Assembly: GCF_002127535.1 (NCBI RefSeq)
Contig: NZ_MUBJ01000002.1
Coordinates: 282,781-346,780, forward strand
Length of the DNA: 64,000 nucleotides
From: Xenorhabdus vietnamensis
Lineage (GTDB): Bacteria; Pseudomonadota; Gammaproteobacteria; Enterobacterales; Enterobacteriaceae
Direction: 5' to 3'
Shown here one piece after another: positions 1-10,904 of this stretch (the first letter of the stretch is position 1; every line of letters begins with the position of its first letter). Below the pieces are notes generated by a model, which worked only from the letters and a program-made list of their open reading frames with translations, was not told the origin of the DNA and made no database searches. The position numbers and the translations under genes are program-made.

Positions 1-32
1 TTCTGGCTTATTTGAGCTCTTTCTGAATCGTC

Positions 33-54
33 AGCGCCCACAAAAGTGGGCGCT
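33..54 (-). terminator. Hairpin terminator after nqrF
   Basis: A perfect 9-bp inverted repeat (AGCGCCCAC / GTGGGCGCT) with an AAAA/TTTT loop lies about 30 bp beyond the nqrF stop codon. The stem is GC-rich and well placed to end the nqr transcript. There is no strong U-run on the minus side, so efficiency is uncertain. Confidence 0.6.
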
Positions 55-81
55 TATCATTAAATCAGAATGTTACAAACA

Positions 82-1308
82 TCAGCCGCCGAAGTCATCC
101 AGCATGATGTTTTCATCTTCTACGCCGAGGTCTTTCAGCATCTTAATAACTGCGGCGTTCATGACTGGAGGCCCACACATATAGAATTCACAGTCTTCTG
201 GTGCCGGATGATCTTTCAGGTAGTTTTCATACAGGACATTATGAATAAAGCCTGTATAACCATCCCAATTATCTTCCGGCAGAGCATCTGACAGTGCCAC
301 ATGCCATGTAAAGTTCTCATTTTCTGCCGCCAGCTGATCGAAATCTTCGGTATAGAACATTTCACGCTTAGAACGTGCACCATACCAGAAAGAGATCTTA
401 CGCTTGGAACTCAAACGATTAAGCTGGTCAAATATATGAGAACGCATTGGAGCCATGCCCGCACCACCACCGATGAAGATCATCTCTGCATCAGTATCTT
501 TCGCAAAGAACTCACCAAATGGGCCGGAAATCGTTACCTTATCACCCGCCTTCAGTGACCAAATGTATGAAGACATGATACCCGGAACAACATCTGGGTT
601 TCTTGGCGGAGGCGTTGCAATACGTACGTTCAGCATGATAATGCCATGCTCTTCCGGATAATTCGCCATTGAATATGCGCGAACTGTCGGCTCTTTGACT
701 TCAGAGACATAACGGAACAGATTGAATTTATCCCAATCTTCACGATATTCCTGTGGCACATCATAATCCGCATAACGGGCAACATGTGGAGGACATTCAA
801 TCTGAATGTAACCACCCGCACGGAATGGAACGACTTCCCCATCAGGAATTTTCAGTTTCAATTCTTTAATGAAAGTTGCTTTATTATCGTTGGAGATAAC
901 TTCACATTCCCACTTCTTGACACCGAAGATCTCCTCTGGCAATTCGATTTTCAGATCTTGTTTAACATTAACCTGACATGCCAGACGACAGCCTTCTTTA
1001 GCCTCACGCTTATTGATGTGGGAAAGTTCCGTTGGCAGGATATCACCACCACCTTCCTTGATTTTCACACGGCACTGACCACAAGAGCCACCGCCACCAC
1101 AAGCAGAGGAAACAAAAATCCCCTGATTGGAAAGCATATTCAACAATTTGTCACCAGCGGGAGCAGAAAAACTTTTATCTTCATCGCCATTGACTTCAAC
1201 TTTAATATCCCCTGTGTTCACTAACTTGGATTTTGCGAACAAAATCATTGCCGTCAGCACCAACACAATCAGGGTAAACATTACTACGCCTAGAATGATT
1301 ATATCCAT
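82..1308 (-). CDS. nqrF: Na+-translocating NADH:quinone reductase subunit F
   Basis: NADH-oxidising, electron-entry subunit of the sodium-pumping Na+-NQR complex of the inner membrane. The 408-residue protein has one N-terminal membrane helix (about 3-25) and a [2Fe-2S] ferredoxin domain with cysteines at about 70, 76, 79 and 111. A ferredoxin-reductase module follows: the FAD-binding motif RAYSMANYP, then the NADH-binding segment [12 protein letters not shown] and the C-terminal MCGPPVMN. It is the last gene of nqrABCDEF, 15 bp after nqrE, followed by a hairpin terminator. Length and motifs are typical of the family. The ApbE flavin transferase gene that often follows is outside the window. 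Confidence 0.97.
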   Translation of the reverse strand: MDIIILGVVMFTLIVLVLTAMILFAKSKLVNTGDIKVEVNGDEDKSFSAPAGDKLLNMLSNQGIFVSSACGGGGSCGQCRVKIKEGGGDILPTELSHINKREAKEGCRLACQVNVKQDLKIELPEEIFGVKKWECEVISNDNKATFIKELKLKIPDGEVVPFRAGGYIQIECPPHVARYADYDVPQEYREDWDKFNLFRYVSEVKEPTVRAYSMANYPEEHGIIMLNVRIATPPPRNPDVVPGIMSSYIWSLKAGDKVTISGPFGEFFAKDTDAEMIFIGGGAGMAPMRSHIFDQLNRLSSKRKISFWYGARSKREMFYTEDFDQLAAENENFTWHVALSDALPEDNWDGYTGFIHNVLYENYLKDHPAPEDCEFYMCGPPVMNAAVIKMLKDLGVEDENIMLDDFGG

Positions 1309-1323
1309 GAATTCTTCTCGCCT

Positions 1324-1920
1324 TTAGAGCTGCACACCGGAGAAGGACATAAAGCCCAATGCCATCAAACCGGTGGTGACAAAGGTGATTCCCAATCCTT
1401 TCAGACCTGCCGGAACATCCGCATATTTCATTTTTTCACGGATCGCAGCCATCAGAACAATCGCCAGCATCCATCCCATACCTGAACCGAAACCGTATAC
1501 GATGGACTCTCCGAAGTTATAGTCACGCTGTGCCATGAATGAAACGCCACCAAAAATCGCACAGTTCACCGTGATCAACGGCAGGAAAATACCCAACGCG
1601 TTGTACAGTGCCGGAACATAACGGTCTAGGATCATTTCCAGAATCTGTACCAGTGCAGCAATTACCCCGATAAAGGTAATGAAGTTCAGGAAGCTCAAAT
1701 CCACCCCATCCATCAAGGCTCCATCACGGAGTACCAGATTGTAGACAAGGTTATTGGCAGGAACGGAAATACCCAATACAACAGTTACAGCTACACCTAG
1801 GCCAAAAGCTGTCTTAACATTCTTCGACACCGCCAAAAACGTACACATACCGAGAAAGAAAGATAACGCCATATTCTCGATAAAGACTGCGCGGACAAAC
1901 AAACTAATATAGTGTTCCAT
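1324..1920 (-). CDS. nqrE: Na+-NQR subunit E
   Basis: Integral membrane subunit of Na+-NQR, homologous to NqrD and RnfA. The 198-residue protein is almost entirely hydrophobic with about six transmembrane helices, consistent with the inverted-topology NqrD/E pair that holds an iron centre in the membrane and helps form the sodium path. It starts 8 bp after the nqrD stop and 15 bp before nqrF, inside the operon. Length matches the family and nothing looks damaged. Confidence 0.96.
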   Translation of the reverse strand: MEHYISLFVRAVFIENMALSFFLGMCTFLAVSKNVKTAFGLGVAVTVVLGISVPANNLVYNLVLRDGALMDGVDLSFLNFITFIGVIAALVQILEMILDRYVPALYNALGIFLPLITVNCAIFGGVSFMAQRDYNFGESIVYGFGSGMGWMLAIVLMAAIREKMKYADVPAGLKGLGITFVTTGLMALGFMSFSGVQL

Positions 1921-1928
1921 TTTGTTTG

Positions 1929-2558
1929 TTACTCCTTCTCAACCTGCGCAGGTTTCAGAGTCCGCAGACCCCAAATCAGCATACCAATAATGAAGAACGC
2001 ACTCGGTGCCAGCAGAAACAAACCATTTGGTTGATACCAACCGCCATTTTTGACAGACTCCAGCACCGTCATACCGAACAATTTTCCTGAACCAAACAGT
2101 TCACGCAAGAAACCAACCAGCAACAGAATGACGCCATAGCCCAAACCATTACCGATACCATCCATGAAACTTTCAACTGGTGGTGCTTTCATGGCATAAG
2201 CTTCAGCACGCCCCATTACAATACAGTTCGTGATGATCAAACCAACAAACACCGATAGCTGTTTGGAGATTTCGTAAGCATAAGCCTGCAAAATTTGGTC
2301 TACCACGATAACCAGCGATGCAATAATCGCCATTTGTACAATGATTCGCACACTGCCAGGAATATAGTTACGGATCAATGAAATGAAAAAGTTAGAAAAT
2401 GCCGTCACTAATGTCACAGCAATGGTCATAACCAACGCAGTTTCAAGTTTGGTGGTAACCGCCAATGCTGAACACACTCCCAAAACCTGCAATGCAATTG
2501 GGTTATTATCAAACAACGGCCCAAGCAGGACGCGTTTTATCTCTTTACTATCAGCCAT
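1929..2558 (-). CDS. nqrD: Na+-NQR subunit D
   Basis: Membrane subunit of Na+-NQR, paralogous to NqrE and RnfE. It has 209 residues with a short cytoplasmic N-terminus ([11 protein letters not shown]) and about six hydrophobic helices. Conserved segments include [18 protein letters not shown] and the cysteine-containing [14 protein letters not shown]. Its start overlaps the end of nqrC by 8 bp, suggesting translational coupling. Family length is normal. Confidence 0.96.
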   Translation of the reverse strand: MADSKEIKRVLLGPLFDNNPIALQVLGVCSALAVTTKLETALVMTIAVTLVTAFSNFFISLIRNYIPGSVRIIVQMAIIASLVIVVDQILQAYAYEISKQLSVFVGLIITNCIVMGRAEAYAMKAPPVESFMDGIGNGLGYGVILLLVGFLRELFGSGKLFGMTVLESVKNGGWYQPNGLFLLAPSAFFIIGMLIWGLRTLKPAQVEKE

Positions 2559-3345
2559 CTTTCAAGGCTCCCTCGCGTACTTTTTTCAGGTACGGGCCAA
2601 AACCGTTATCACCCAGCCAGAAATCAAACATATGCTGAACACCGTTAGAAGTCAGAGTCGCTCCAGACAGGCCATCTACACCGTAAGGGTTATCACCGGC
2701 TCCACCACGGACGATCTTAAGTGCTGGAACACCTTGTGGGTTATAAAGTTTTTTACCTACCCACTGCTTGCGCCATTGTGGGTTATCAACCTCACCCCCC
2801 AAACCCGGGGTTTCACCATGAGAATAGTAAGTAATGCCGTGGGATGTCACACCATCTACATCAATGGCAATAAAGGCATACATCATTGACCACAGACCAG
2901 AACCGTATACCGGCAGAACCAGTTCAATCGTTTTGCCTTGCTCATCCTTAACCAGATAAATTTCTGCCATATTGGCACGGCGGCGAATTTTCGCCAGATC
3001 CTGATCTGGTAATAAAGCGATACTGGTTTCGTCACTGCGCAGAGCATTATTCAGGTCGAAATTACCGCTGCTTTTTTCCAGTGTTGCCGTTTTCAAATCA
3101 AGCAATTCAGGCTTAATGCGGCTGCTATAAATTTGGTTGATTTCCGCAGTTGTCATACCCGGTTTTAGCAAACCAGCCACATCCAGAATATTGCGCTGTT
3201 TATCCAGCAGTTTCTGTTCCTGCTGCTGCGCTTTCAAGCCTACGGCCGACCCAGCCACCACAATTGAACATACAAGGCACAGTACAAAAACAACGAGGAA
3301 TGTTCTGCCGATGCTGTCATTATTTTTCGGTTTATCATTAGCCAC
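2551..3345 (-). CDS. nqrC: Na+-NQR subunit C (covalent FMN)
   Basis: Periplasm-facing flavin subunit of Na+-NQR. The 264-residue protein has one N-terminal transmembrane helix (about 14-36) followed by an FMN-binding domain. The attachment motif SGAT is visible, with the FMN-bearing threonine at about residue 230 ([12 protein letters not shown]). In this family FMN is attached through a phosphoester bond by ApbE. The gene overlaps both nqrB (8 bp) and nqrD (8 bp), so the three are probably translated together. Confidence 0.97.
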   Translation of the reverse strand: MANDKPKNNDSIGRTFLVVFVLCLVCSIVVAGSAVGLKAQQQEQKLLDKQRNILDVAGLLKPGMTTAEINQIYSSRIKPELLDLKTATLEKSSGNFDLNNALRSDETSIALLPDQDLAKIRRRANMAEIYLVKDEQGKTIELVLPVYGSGLWSMMYAFIAIDVDGVTSHGITYYSHGETPGLGGEVDNPQWRKQWVGKKLYNPQGVPALKIVRGGAGDNPYGVDGLSGATLTSNGVQHMFDFWLGDNGFGPYLKKVREGALKDG

Positions 3346-4576
3346 GGGCTTTTCTCCGCTTAATATTGGCCTGTACCACCAGATAATCGAACAGTGGCGC
3401 GAACAGGTTAGCGAACAAAATCGCCAACATCATTCCTTCTGGATACGCTGGGTTTACGACCCTGATCAAAATACACATAACACCAATCAGAATACCGTAT
3501 GCCCATTTCCCTTTATCCGTAAACGCTGCGGATACAGGGTCAGTAGCCATAAAGATCATGCCGAAAGCGAAGCCTCCCAGAACCATGTGCCAATACCACT
3601 CCATAGCGAACATTGGATTAGTGTTGGAGCCAATCGCATTAAACAGGTAAGACATTGCAATCATACCGATCATCACACCAGCAACGATGCGCCATGAAGC
3701 GATACGAGCAAACAGAATGATGGCACCACCGATGAAAATCATCAGAGTGGAGACTTCACCAATTGAGCCGGGAATGTTACCGATGAAAGCATCCATCCAC
3801 GTAACTGGCTGCCCGGTAATGGTATTCATCAAACCGTGCTCACCCGCAGTTGCCCACTGAGACAAAGGCGTTGCACCAGAAAAACCGTCAGCCGCAGTCC
3901 AGACTAAATCACCTGAAATCTGTGCCGGATAAGCAAAGAACAGGAAAGCACGACCAGCCAGAGCGGGGTTAAGGAAGTTACGACCAGTACCACCAAAGAT
4001 TTCTTTCGCAATCACTACGCCGAAAGTAATCCCCAAAGCAGCCTGCCACAATGGCAATGTTGGTGGAACAATCAGTGCAAACAGAATAGAGCTGACAAAA
4101 AATCCTTCGTTGATTTCGTGTTTACGGATAATGGCAAACAAAACTTCCCAGAAACCACCAACGACAAAAACAACCGCATAAATTGGCAGGAAGTAGGTCG
4201 CTCCCAACAGCATTTTACTGCCCCACCCTGCATCTGGTGTCAATGACGCCCCCAGATACTGAGCAAGTACATAATGCCAATCAGAAGACAGAACCTGCTG
4301 TAAGGCATCTCCATTATATAAATGAGTCAGGGCTGGTATTGCCTGATTCCCGACGTTATACATTCCCCAAAACATCGCAGGGAAAACAGATAACCACACC
4401 AAGATCATCATGCGTTTGAGATCAATGGCATCACGAACATGAGCACGCCCTTTTGTCACTGTACCCGGCGTGTAGAAAACGGTGCTTACTGCCTCATAGA
4501 GAGGATAATATTTTTCCAGTTTGCCGCCGGCCTCAAAGTGATGCTCTACTTTTTCAAATAAATTTTTCAGGCCCAT
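3338..4576 (-). CDS. nqrB: Na+-NQR subunit B (covalent FMN, channel subunit)
   Basis: Main membrane subunit of Na+-NQR, carrying a second covalent FMN and much of the sodium translocation path. The 412-residue protein has many transmembrane helices, a charged N-terminal segment ([24 protein letters not shown]) and the flavin attachment motif GFSGATPLS with threonine at about 236, the same position as in Vibrio cholerae. It starts 3 bp after nqrA and overlaps nqrC. Typical in every visible respect. Confidence 0.97.
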   Translation of the reverse strand: MGLKNLFEKVEHHFEAGGKLEKYYPLYEAVSTVFYTPGTVTKGRAHVRDAIDLKRMMILVWLSVFPAMFWGMYNVGNQAIPALTHLYNGDALQQVLSSDWHYVLAQYLGASLTPDAGWGSKMLLGATYFLPIYAVVFVVGGFWEVLFAIIRKHEINEGFFVSSILFALIVPPTLPLWQAALGITFGVVIAKEIFGGTGRNFLNPALAGRAFLFFAYPAQISGDLVWTAADGFSGATPLSQWATAGEHGLMNTITGQPVTWMDAFIGNIPGSIGEVSTLMIFIGGAIILFARIASWRIVAGVMIGMIAMSYLFNAIGSNTNPMFAMEWYWHMVLGGFAFGMIFMATDPVSAAFTDKGKWAYGILIGVMCILIRVVNPAYPEGMMLAILFANLFAPLFDYLVVQANIKRRKARG

Positions 4577-4579
4577 GAG

Positions 4580-5923
4580 TTACCCTTCCAGCTCAATCTT
4601 AGTCAGCACGTCACGCAGTACTGGACCATACTCATATTTGCCGGGGCAAACATAGGTACACAATGCCAAATCTTCTTCATCCAGCTCCAGACAACCCAGC
4701 GCCTGAGCACTGTCAGTATCGCCAGCAAGCAAGTCACGCAATAGGTGCGTTGCCATGATATCCAGTGGCATTACTCGCTCATAGTTACCAATTGGCACCA
4801 TGGAACGTTCCCCACCATTTGTCGTGGTTGAGAAAGCAAAACGTTTCTTTTTCAGGAAATGCCCAATTGTGGTACGGGTAATGGAAAACTTATTAATGCC
4901 CGGGGCGATCCAACCGAACAGCTCTTTTTCCCGACCTTCTGCAAGAACGGAAACTAACGTATGGAAGCGGCCAAGGTAATGGCGCGCATCATCTGATTTT
5001 GTACCATACAATACGGAGCCAGAAATAATACGGTTGTCACCCTCTTTCAACTGATTTTGCGTCAACTCCAGCAAATCAGCGCCCAGCTGAGTGCGCACCA
5101 AGCGTGGGGATTTAACTTGCGGCCCTGCCAGAGATACCACACGATCAGTGTAAAGCTCGCCCGTAGTAAATAGTTTACCAATGGCAATAACATCCTGATA
5201 ACCCAGATGCCATACCATTTTTTTGGCACTGACAGGTTCAATGAAATGAATGTGAGTACCAACCAAACCAGCTGGATGTGGGCCTATAAACCGGTTATAT
5301 GTGATTTGATCATTATTTCCTGTTGTTGGAATATTTCCAGCGCCGTGGCAGATATGGATTTTTCCGTCTGTCAATTTTGACAGAACATTCAGGCCATCAA
5401 CAAAAGCCTCTTCCTGAGTTGCAATAACGACTAAAGGATCAGCAGCCAGAGGCTGAGTATCTATTGCCGTGACAAAGATTGCCTTTGGTATGGAACCGGG
5501 AACAGGAGAACGACTGAAAGGACGTGTACGCAGTGCTGCCCATAAACCTGAAGCAAGCAGGTTTTTCTCTACCTGTTCACGACTCAAGTCAGTAAGTTCA
5601 GCACGTTCATAGCTATCAAACGTAACTTTCTCATCACCACTCACTTCAATAACGACAGATTGCAGAACACGGCGCTCACCACGCCCAATGGTTACAATTT
5701 TACCGCTTGCAGGACTAGTGAAAACAACCCCTGGGTTCTTCTTGTCTTCAAAAAGAATTTGCCCTTTTTTAACATGCTCACCTTCCTTAACCAGCATAGA
5801 AGGACGCATTCCAACATATTCTTCGCCCAGTAAAGCGACATGGCGAATGGTTGGACCGTCTTCTATAACTTGGGCAGGCTCTCCTGCTATCGGGAGGTTG
5901 AGTCCTTTTTTAATTTTTATCAT
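4580..5923 (-). CDS. nqrA: Na+-NQR subunit A
   Basis: Cytoplasmic, peripheral subunit of Na+-NQR with a barrel-sandwich fold, associated with quinone binding. The 447-residue protein starts [16 protein letters not shown], the family's usual N-terminus, and contains the [22 protein letters not shown] segment. It is the first gene of the operon, so the promoter should lie in the AT-rich gap just above 5923. No anomalies seen. Confidence 0.97.
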   Translation of the reverse strand: MIKIKKGLNLPIAGEPAQVIEDGPTIRHVALLGEEYVGMRPSMLVKEGEHVKKGQILFEDKKNPGVVFTSPASGKIVTIGRGERRVLQSVVIEVSGDEKVTFDSYERAELTDLSREQVEKNLLASGLWAALRTRPFSRSPVPGSIPKAIFVTAIDTQPLAADPLVVIATQEEAFVDGLNVLSKLTDGKIHICHGAGNIPTTGNNDQITYNRFIGPHPAGLVGTHIHFIEPVSAKKMVWHLGYQDVIAIGKLFTTGELYTDRVVSLAGPQVKSPRLVRTQLGADLLELTQNQLKEGDNRIISGSVLYGTKSDDARHYLGRFHTLVSVLAEGREKELFGWIAPGINKFSITRTTIGHFLKKKRFAFSTTTNGGERSMVPIGNYERVMPLDIMATHLLRDLLAGDTDSAQALGCLELDEEDLALCTYVCPGKYEYGPVLRDVLTKIELEG

Positions 5924-6344
5924 AAGATTTGCACAAGTTTATCAGTTAAATCATATACTACAGATAGCCCTACGGTATTCCCTTAGGGTAATGCAGCTAC
6001 TTCAGTAATAAAAAAACACCTTGAGCGATATATGCCTCAAGTTATTCACTCCGATAATCGTTACAATTTTCTCTTAATTTTTGCCAGCGGCAATTCTAAC
6101 ATCTCGCCCACTGACTGTCTGATTAATCAAGTGACATAGCTCAAGCAAATAAAAATAATTACTCGTCTAAATCTTAACTACTCGGGAAAGACGAATGCTC
6201 TCATCACTTTTCCCTACAACAAAGTGAATTACAATCGAAAAATAACTTCGCAAGAGCAGAATATCACTGCTATCTTTTACTCATAATTTCTACGAAACAT
6301 TACAGTTCTAATACTCATATTTCATCTAACCGCCCGATTACGTT
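5924..6344. other. Intergenic gap with nqr promoter region
   Basis: About 420 bp of AT-rich DNA between the divergent nqrA and the yafK remnant. It should hold the nqr promoter. I looked here for the missing 5' part of yafK (signal peptide and first ~120 codons) in all three plus-strand frames and saw no recognisable coding sequence, so that part appears deleted rather than frameshifted. Confidence 0.5.
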
Positions 6345-6743
6345 ATGAAAAAGAAAGGTTATCGAGCCATTAATCTGAGCTTTCCCAATAAATTTGATAA
6401 ATCCAAAGGATATTCAGGCAGTAATTTAATGATTCATGGTGAATGTAAATCAATGGGTTGTTATGCCATGACCAACCGTTATATGGATGAAATATATCAG
6501 TATGCAGAAAGTGCACTTCATCATGGACAGAATGAAATAGAAATCAATATTTACCCTTTTAAGATGACTCCACAAAATATGAAGCGACATCAAAATAACG
6601 ATAATTATCTGTTTTGGAAAGAATTACAGCCCGCCTATGAGTATTTTGCCCAAAATAGCATTCCAGCCACTGTTAGCGTAATAGGCGGGCAATATGTTGT
6701 TAACGTAAAACCCCAAAAACCGACACTCCTTTTGGAACCGTAA
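6345..6743 (+). pseudogene. yafK: yafK (dpaA)-like L,D-transpeptidase-family protein, 5'-truncated
   Basis: The 132 codons match the C-terminal half of the YafK/DpaA family of periplasmic YkuD-fold enzymes (about 246 residues in E. coli). In E. coli the protein removes Lpp from peptidoglycan. The catalytic segment survives as LMIHGECKSMGCYAMT, with the nucleophile cysteine, followed by the family's IYPFKMT and MKRH motifs. The signal peptide and the front of the domain are missing, so any product would not be exported. The stop lies 1 bp from the yafJ stop, which is convergent. I call it a decaying remnant; a functional short cytosolic form is less likely. Confidence 0.75.
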
Positions 6744-6744
6744 A

Positions 6745-7512
6745 TCAGACTATTTTTTCTCCAAAATGAAATAGCGCATAGTTACCTGATTCGATACGGT
6801 GCCAAACTTCATTTCCTGTTAAAGGCTGAGTGGCAATTACTGATACTACATCCCCCGGTTGGGTGTGCTGCTGAAAATCAATTTCAACATCCTGATCAAG
6901 TAATTTAGCACTACCAAAAGGAGCACGACGAGTAATCCAATGCAATTGAGTCGAGCAGTAAGCCATGACAAACTGTCCATCCGACAACAGCATATTGAAA
7001 ACACCCTTTTCTCTCAGCTGATCAGCCAGAGAAGCAATAAACTTAAACACTGCCGGCCAATTGGAAGGACGCTTGGGATATTTCAACGATAATTGATGCA
7101 ATATCCAGCAAAATGCCCATTCACTGTCTGTCTCCCCAACCGGTCGGTAACTACCCGTTTTCAACTTATTGTGTCCCTTAAATTGACCATTATGGGCATA
7201 AGTCCAATATTTTCCCCACAACTCACGGGTAAATGGGTGGGTATTTACCAGAGAAACATTACCTCTGTTTGCCTGACGAATATGGGCCACAATCACTTCT
7301 GATTTGATCGGGTAGCCCCGGACAAATTGAGCCACAGGTGAATGACAACTGGATTGATGATCTTTAAACGTCCTGTATCCCAACCCCTCATAGAAGGTTA
7401 CTCCCCAGCCGTCCTTATGAGGACCGGTCTGCCCACCCCGTTGAATTAGGCCACTCAGACTGAAAACAATATCTGTTGGCACATTGGCACTCATGCCAAG
7501 TAATTCACACAT
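6745..7512 (-). CDS. yafJ: Class II glutamine amidotransferase YafJ
   Basis: Predicted Ntn-type class II glutamine amidotransferase of 255 residues. Removal of Met1 exposes the catalytic Cys2 (MCELLGMSANVPTD). The conserved active-site segments GWGVTFYEG, VAHIRQANRG and NTHPFTREL WGKYWTYAHNGQ are present. The acceptor substrate is not established for this family. It sits in the usual enterobacterial neighbourhood with yafK on one side and gmhA-fadE on the other. Confidence 0.93.
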   Translation of the reverse strand: MCELLGMSANVPTDIVFSLSGLIQRGGQTGPHKDGWGVTFYEGLGYRTFKDHQSSCHSPVAQFVRGYPIKSEVIVAHIRQANRGNVSLVNTHPFTRELWGKYWTYAHNGQFKGHNKLKTGSYRPVGETDSEWAFCWILHQLSLKYPKRPSNWPAVFKFIASLADQLREKGVFNMLLSDGQFVMAYCSTQLHWITRRAPFGSAKLLDQDVEIDFQQHTQPGDVVSVIATQPLTGNEVWHRIESGNYALFHFGEKIV

Positions 7513-7561
7513 TGCCTACCTCTAACACCTATTCCTAACGCCTATTTCTAATGAACAACAA

Positions 7562-8143
7562 TCAAACTTTTACCATTTCTTTTTCAATCAATTGAATCAG
7601 GATATGAATGACTTTAATGTGAATTTCCTGAATACGGTCTGCGTAACCAAAATGCGGTACTCGAATTTCAACATCCGCCGTGTCTGCCATTTTTCCGCCA
7701 TCCTTGCCAGTCAAGGTAATAATTTTCATCCCCTTGGCACGGGCTGCTTCAACCGCTTTAATAATGTTGCCAGAATTTCCTGAAGTCGAAATACCGAGCA
7801 ATACATCACCTTTCTGGCCAACAGCTTCAACATAGCGGGAAAAAACATAATCATAACCAAAGTCATTGCTCACGCAGGATAAGTGGCTAGGATCAGAAAT
7901 CGCAATGGCCGGATATCCCGGACGATTTTCACGGTAGCGGCCTGTCAATTCTTCTGCGAAATGCATGGCGTCACAATGCGAGCCACCATTACCACAGGAA
8001 AGCACTTTTCCTCCAGCCTTGAATGAATCAGCCAACAGAACAGCGGCTTTTTGAATGGCTTCAATATTTACGTCATCGTTAAGGAAATTAGCCAACGTAT
8101 CTGCGGCCTCGGATAACTCACTGCGGATCAGTTCTTGGTACAT
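7562..8143 (-). CDS. gmhA: Sedoheptulose-7-phosphate isomerase
   Basis: First enzyme of ADP-heptose synthesis for the lipopolysaccharide inner core: converts sedoheptulose 7-phosphate to heptose 7-phosphate. The 193-residue SIS-domain protein shows the phosphosugar-binding stretches [21 protein letters not shown] and [19 protein letters not shown], near-identical to E. coli GmhA (LpcA). It is divergent from fadE and likely has its own promoter. Confidence 0.96.
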   Translation of the reverse strand: MYQELIRSELSEAADTLANFLNDDVNIEAIQKAAVLLADSFKAGGKVLSCGNGGSHCDAMHFAEELTGRYRENRPGYPAIAISDPSHLSCVSNDFGYDYVFSRYVEAVGQKGDVLLGISTSGNSGNIIKAVEAARAKGMKIITLTGKDGGKMADTADVEIRVPHFGYADRIQEIHIKVIHILIQLIEKEMVKV

Positions 8144-8346
8144 GGAACTTATACTCCTGAAAGGTCTTCGGAATTAATAATACTCGTCAATCAGTGTAAC
8201 GGATTCCCCCCCCTGAAAGAAGGTATCATCACATTTCAGTGGAATTATCATCCGCAAAAATAAAATGACTTTGTGAGCTAGATTGTAATTAGGATGTAAA
8301 CATATTGATAAATACATTTTCCTCATCTAAAAAAGAAGGACACCAC

Positions 8347-8363
8347 AACAGGTCAGACCTCTG
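8347..8363 (+). promoter_or_regulatory. Candidate FadR operator upstream of fadE
   Basis: The 17 bp around AACAGGTCAGACCTCTG closely match the FadR operator consensus as I recall it, with the central GGTC-GACC dyad intact. It lies about 35 bp before the fadE start codon. FadR represses fad genes and is released by long-chain acyl-CoA. Assignment is by motif only. Confidence 0.6.
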
Positions 8364-8396
8364 ACAACTCAACCTGAGATTTACAGGAGTTTTACT

Positions 8397-10844
8397 ATGA
8401 CCGCTCTCAGTATTATTTTATTTTTAGTCTTGATTGGCGGACTTTGTTACCGCAAAGTCAGCCTGGCTCTCAGTAGCCTACTGCTTGTTGCCTATACGCT
8501 AATAATGGGCATGACAGGCCTTTGGAGCTACTGGTTGCTGTTACCATTAGCCATTGTCCTATCCCCTCTTGTCTTTACACCAATACGCATCTCTTTATTC
8601 TCTGCACCTGGTTTAAAAGCCTTCCGTAAGGTTATGCCAAGCATGTCCACAACAGAAAAAGAAGCCATTGATGCAGGAACAACATGGTGGGAAGGTGACT
8701 TGTTCCGTGGTAACCCTGACTGGCAAAAACTGCATAACTATCCAAAACCGCAGTTAACTGCTGAAGAACAAGCATTTATTGATGGTCCGGTTGAAGAAGC
8801 CTGCCGCATGGCAAATGATTTCCAAATCACTCATGAATTGGCTGACTTGCCCCCAGAACTTTGGGCTTATCTGAAAGAAAATCGTTTCTTTGCCATGATC
8901 ATCAAGAAAGAATACGGTGGTCTGGAATTTTCCGCTTACGCCCAATCTCAGGTACTACAAAAACTGGCTGGCGTATCAGGTATTCTGGCAATTACTGTTG
9001 GCGTACCTAACTCCTTGGGGCCAGGTGAATTGCTGCAACACTATGGCACTGACGAACAGAAAAAACATTACTTGCCCGGCCTTGCCCGTGGTGAAGAAAT
9101 ACCTTGTTTTGCCTTGACCAGCCCGGAAGCAGGTTCAGATGCCGGCGCTATTCCTGATACAGGTGTTGTCTGTATGGGAGAATGGCAAGGTGAGCAAGTT
9201 CTTGGTATGCGCTTGAATTGGAATAAGCGTTACATTACTCTTGCTCCGATCGCTACCGTACTGGGATTGGCATTTAAACTGTATGACCCTGATCATCTGC
9301 TGGGTGATACTGAATCACTGGGAATTACCTGTGCTTTGATCCCAACCAATACTCCTGGAGTTGAAATTGGTCACCGCCATTTCCCTCTGAATATTCCATT
9401 CCAGAATGGCCCAACCCGTGGTAAAGATATTTTTGTTCCTATCGATTACATCATTGGTGGACCGAAAATGGCAGGTCAGGGCTGGCGTATGCTAGTTGAG
9501 TGTCTGTCTGTTGGTCGCGGCATTACCCTGCCATCCAACGCAACAGGGGGACTAAAAAGCGCAGCGATGGCAATCGGTGCTTACTCCCATATCCGCCGTC
9601 AGTTCAAACTGCCTATCGGTAAGATGGAAGGTATTGAAGAGCCACTGGCACGCATCGCAGGTAACTCTTACCTGATGGATGCAGCCGCGACGATGATTAC
9701 CAGTGGTATCATGCTGGGTGAAAAACCTGCGGTTCTGTCCGCTATCGTGAAATACCATTGTACGCATAGAGGGCAGCGTTCCATCATTGATGCAATGGAT
9801 ATTGCTGGTGGTAAAGGCATCTGTCTTGGCCCATCCAACTTCCTTGCCCGCGGCTATCAGGGTGCACCAATTGCTATCACTGTTGAAGGTGCAAATATCC
9901 TGACTCGTAGCATGATCATCTTTGGTCAAGGCGCAATCCGCTGCCACCCTTATGTACTGGCTGAAATAGCGGCAGCAGAAAGCAACAATGTGAAAGACTT
10001 TGATAAAGCCCTCTTTGGTCACTTAGGCCATGTTGCCAGCAACACCCTACGCAGCCTATGGCTTGGTATTACTAAAGGCAGAACCAGCCGTTCACCAGTT
10101 AATGACGCTACTCGCCGTTACTATCAACAGCTCAATCGCTTAAGTTCCAACCTTGCTCTGCTCTCTGATGTTTCAATGGGAGTCTTGGGTGGAAGCCTGA
10201 AACGCCGTGAACGCATTTCAGCTCGTCTGGGAGATATCCTGAGTCAAGTCTTTCTGGCTTCTGCTACTTTGAAACGCTATGAAGATGAAGGACGCCAGAA
10301 AGAAGATTTACCGTTGATACAATGGGCAGTAGAAGATAGCCTGAATCAGGCTGAACAAGCCATGAATGATTTGCTGCGCAATTTCCCTAACCGTTTGGTC
10401 GCAGGTCTAATGCGTGTGATTGTCTTCCCATTAGGGCGTATACATACCGCACCATCCGATAAATTGGATCATAAACTGGCTCAGCTATTACAAATCCCTT
10501 CCGCAACCCGTAGCCGGATTGGACGTGGACAATACCTGACACCTAGTGAACACAACCCTCACGGGTTACTGGAAGAAGCATTACACGATATTATCGCAGC
10601 AGAGCCAATCCATGCTCGCTTGAGCCGTGAAGCTGGCAAAAACCTGAGCTTCACTCGTTTGGATAAACTAGCTGAACAAGCATTGGCAGAGCATAAAATC
10701 ACACAGGAAGAAGCAGATATCCTGAAACGTGCGGAAAACAGTCGACTACGTTCAATCAATGTCGATGAATTTGAGCCGGATGCATTTGCCGTACCAAATT
10801 CTGCAAAAAAGCCTGAAAGTCAGCATCAAAATAAAGCTGCCTGA
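8397..10844 (+). CDS. fadE: Acyl-CoA dehydrogenase
   Basis: FAD-dependent enzyme that introduces the first double bond in fatty-acid beta-oxidation. The 815-residue protein has the FadE layout: two to three N-terminal hydrophobic segments (about 1-60) and then the acyl-CoA dehydrogenase fold, with [20 protein letters not shown] and a long C-terminal extension typical of FadE. The start is supported by CAGGAG 8 bp upstream. A FadR-like operator precedes it and a strong hairpin terminator follows. Length and motifs are normal. Confidence 0.96.
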   Translation: MTALSIILFLVLIGGLCYRKVSLALSSLLLVAYTLIMGMTGLWSYWLLLPLAIVLSPLVFTPIRISLFSAPGLKAFRKVMPSMSTTEKEAIDAGTTWWEGDLFRGNPDWQKLHNYPKPQLTAEEQAFIDGPVEEACRMANDFQITHELADLPPELWAYLKENRFFAMIIKKEYGGLEFSAYAQSQVLQKLAGVSGILAITVGVPNSLGPGELLQHYGTDEQKKHYLPGLARGEEIPCFALTSPEAGSDAGAIPDTGVVCMGEWQGEQVLGMRLNWNKRYITLAPIATVLGLAFKLYDPDHLLGDTESLGITCALIPTNTPGVEIGHRHFPLNIPFQNGPTRGKDIFVPIDYIIGGPKMAGQGWRMLVECLSVGRGITLPSNATGGLKSAAMAIGAYSHIRRQFKLPIGKMEGIEEPLARIAGNSYLMDAAATMITSGIMLGEKPAVLSAIVKYHCTHRGQRSIIDAMDIAGGKGICLGPSNFLARGYQGAPIAITVEGANILTRSMIIFGQGAIRCHPYVLAEIAAAESNNVKDFDKALFGHLGHVASNTLRSLWLGITKGRTSRSPVNDATRRYYQQLNRLSSNLALLSDVSMGVLGGSLKRRERISARLGDILSQVFLASATLKRYEDEGRQKEDLPLIQWAVEDSLNQAEQAMNDLLRNFPNRLVAGLMRVIVFPLGRIHTAPSDKLDHKLAQLLQIPSATRSRIGRGQYLTPSEHNPHGLLEEALHDIIAAEPIHARLSREAGKNLSFTRLDKLAEQALAEHKITQEEADILKRAENSRLRSINVDEFEPDAFAVPNSAKKPESQHQNKAA

Positions 10845-10871
10845 TGCTGACCAGAAAAGTTGATTAAACCT

Positions 10872-10900
10872 AAATACGGGACATAAAATGCCCCGTATTT
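10872..10900 (+). terminator. Bidirectional terminator between fadE and lysA
   Basis: A perfect 9-bp inverted repeat (AAATACGGG / CCCGTATTT) is followed on the plus strand by TATTTT and preceded by A-rich sequence. It can end fadE and, read on the minus strand, the convergent lysA. Confidence 0.75.
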
Positions 10901-10904
10901 TATT

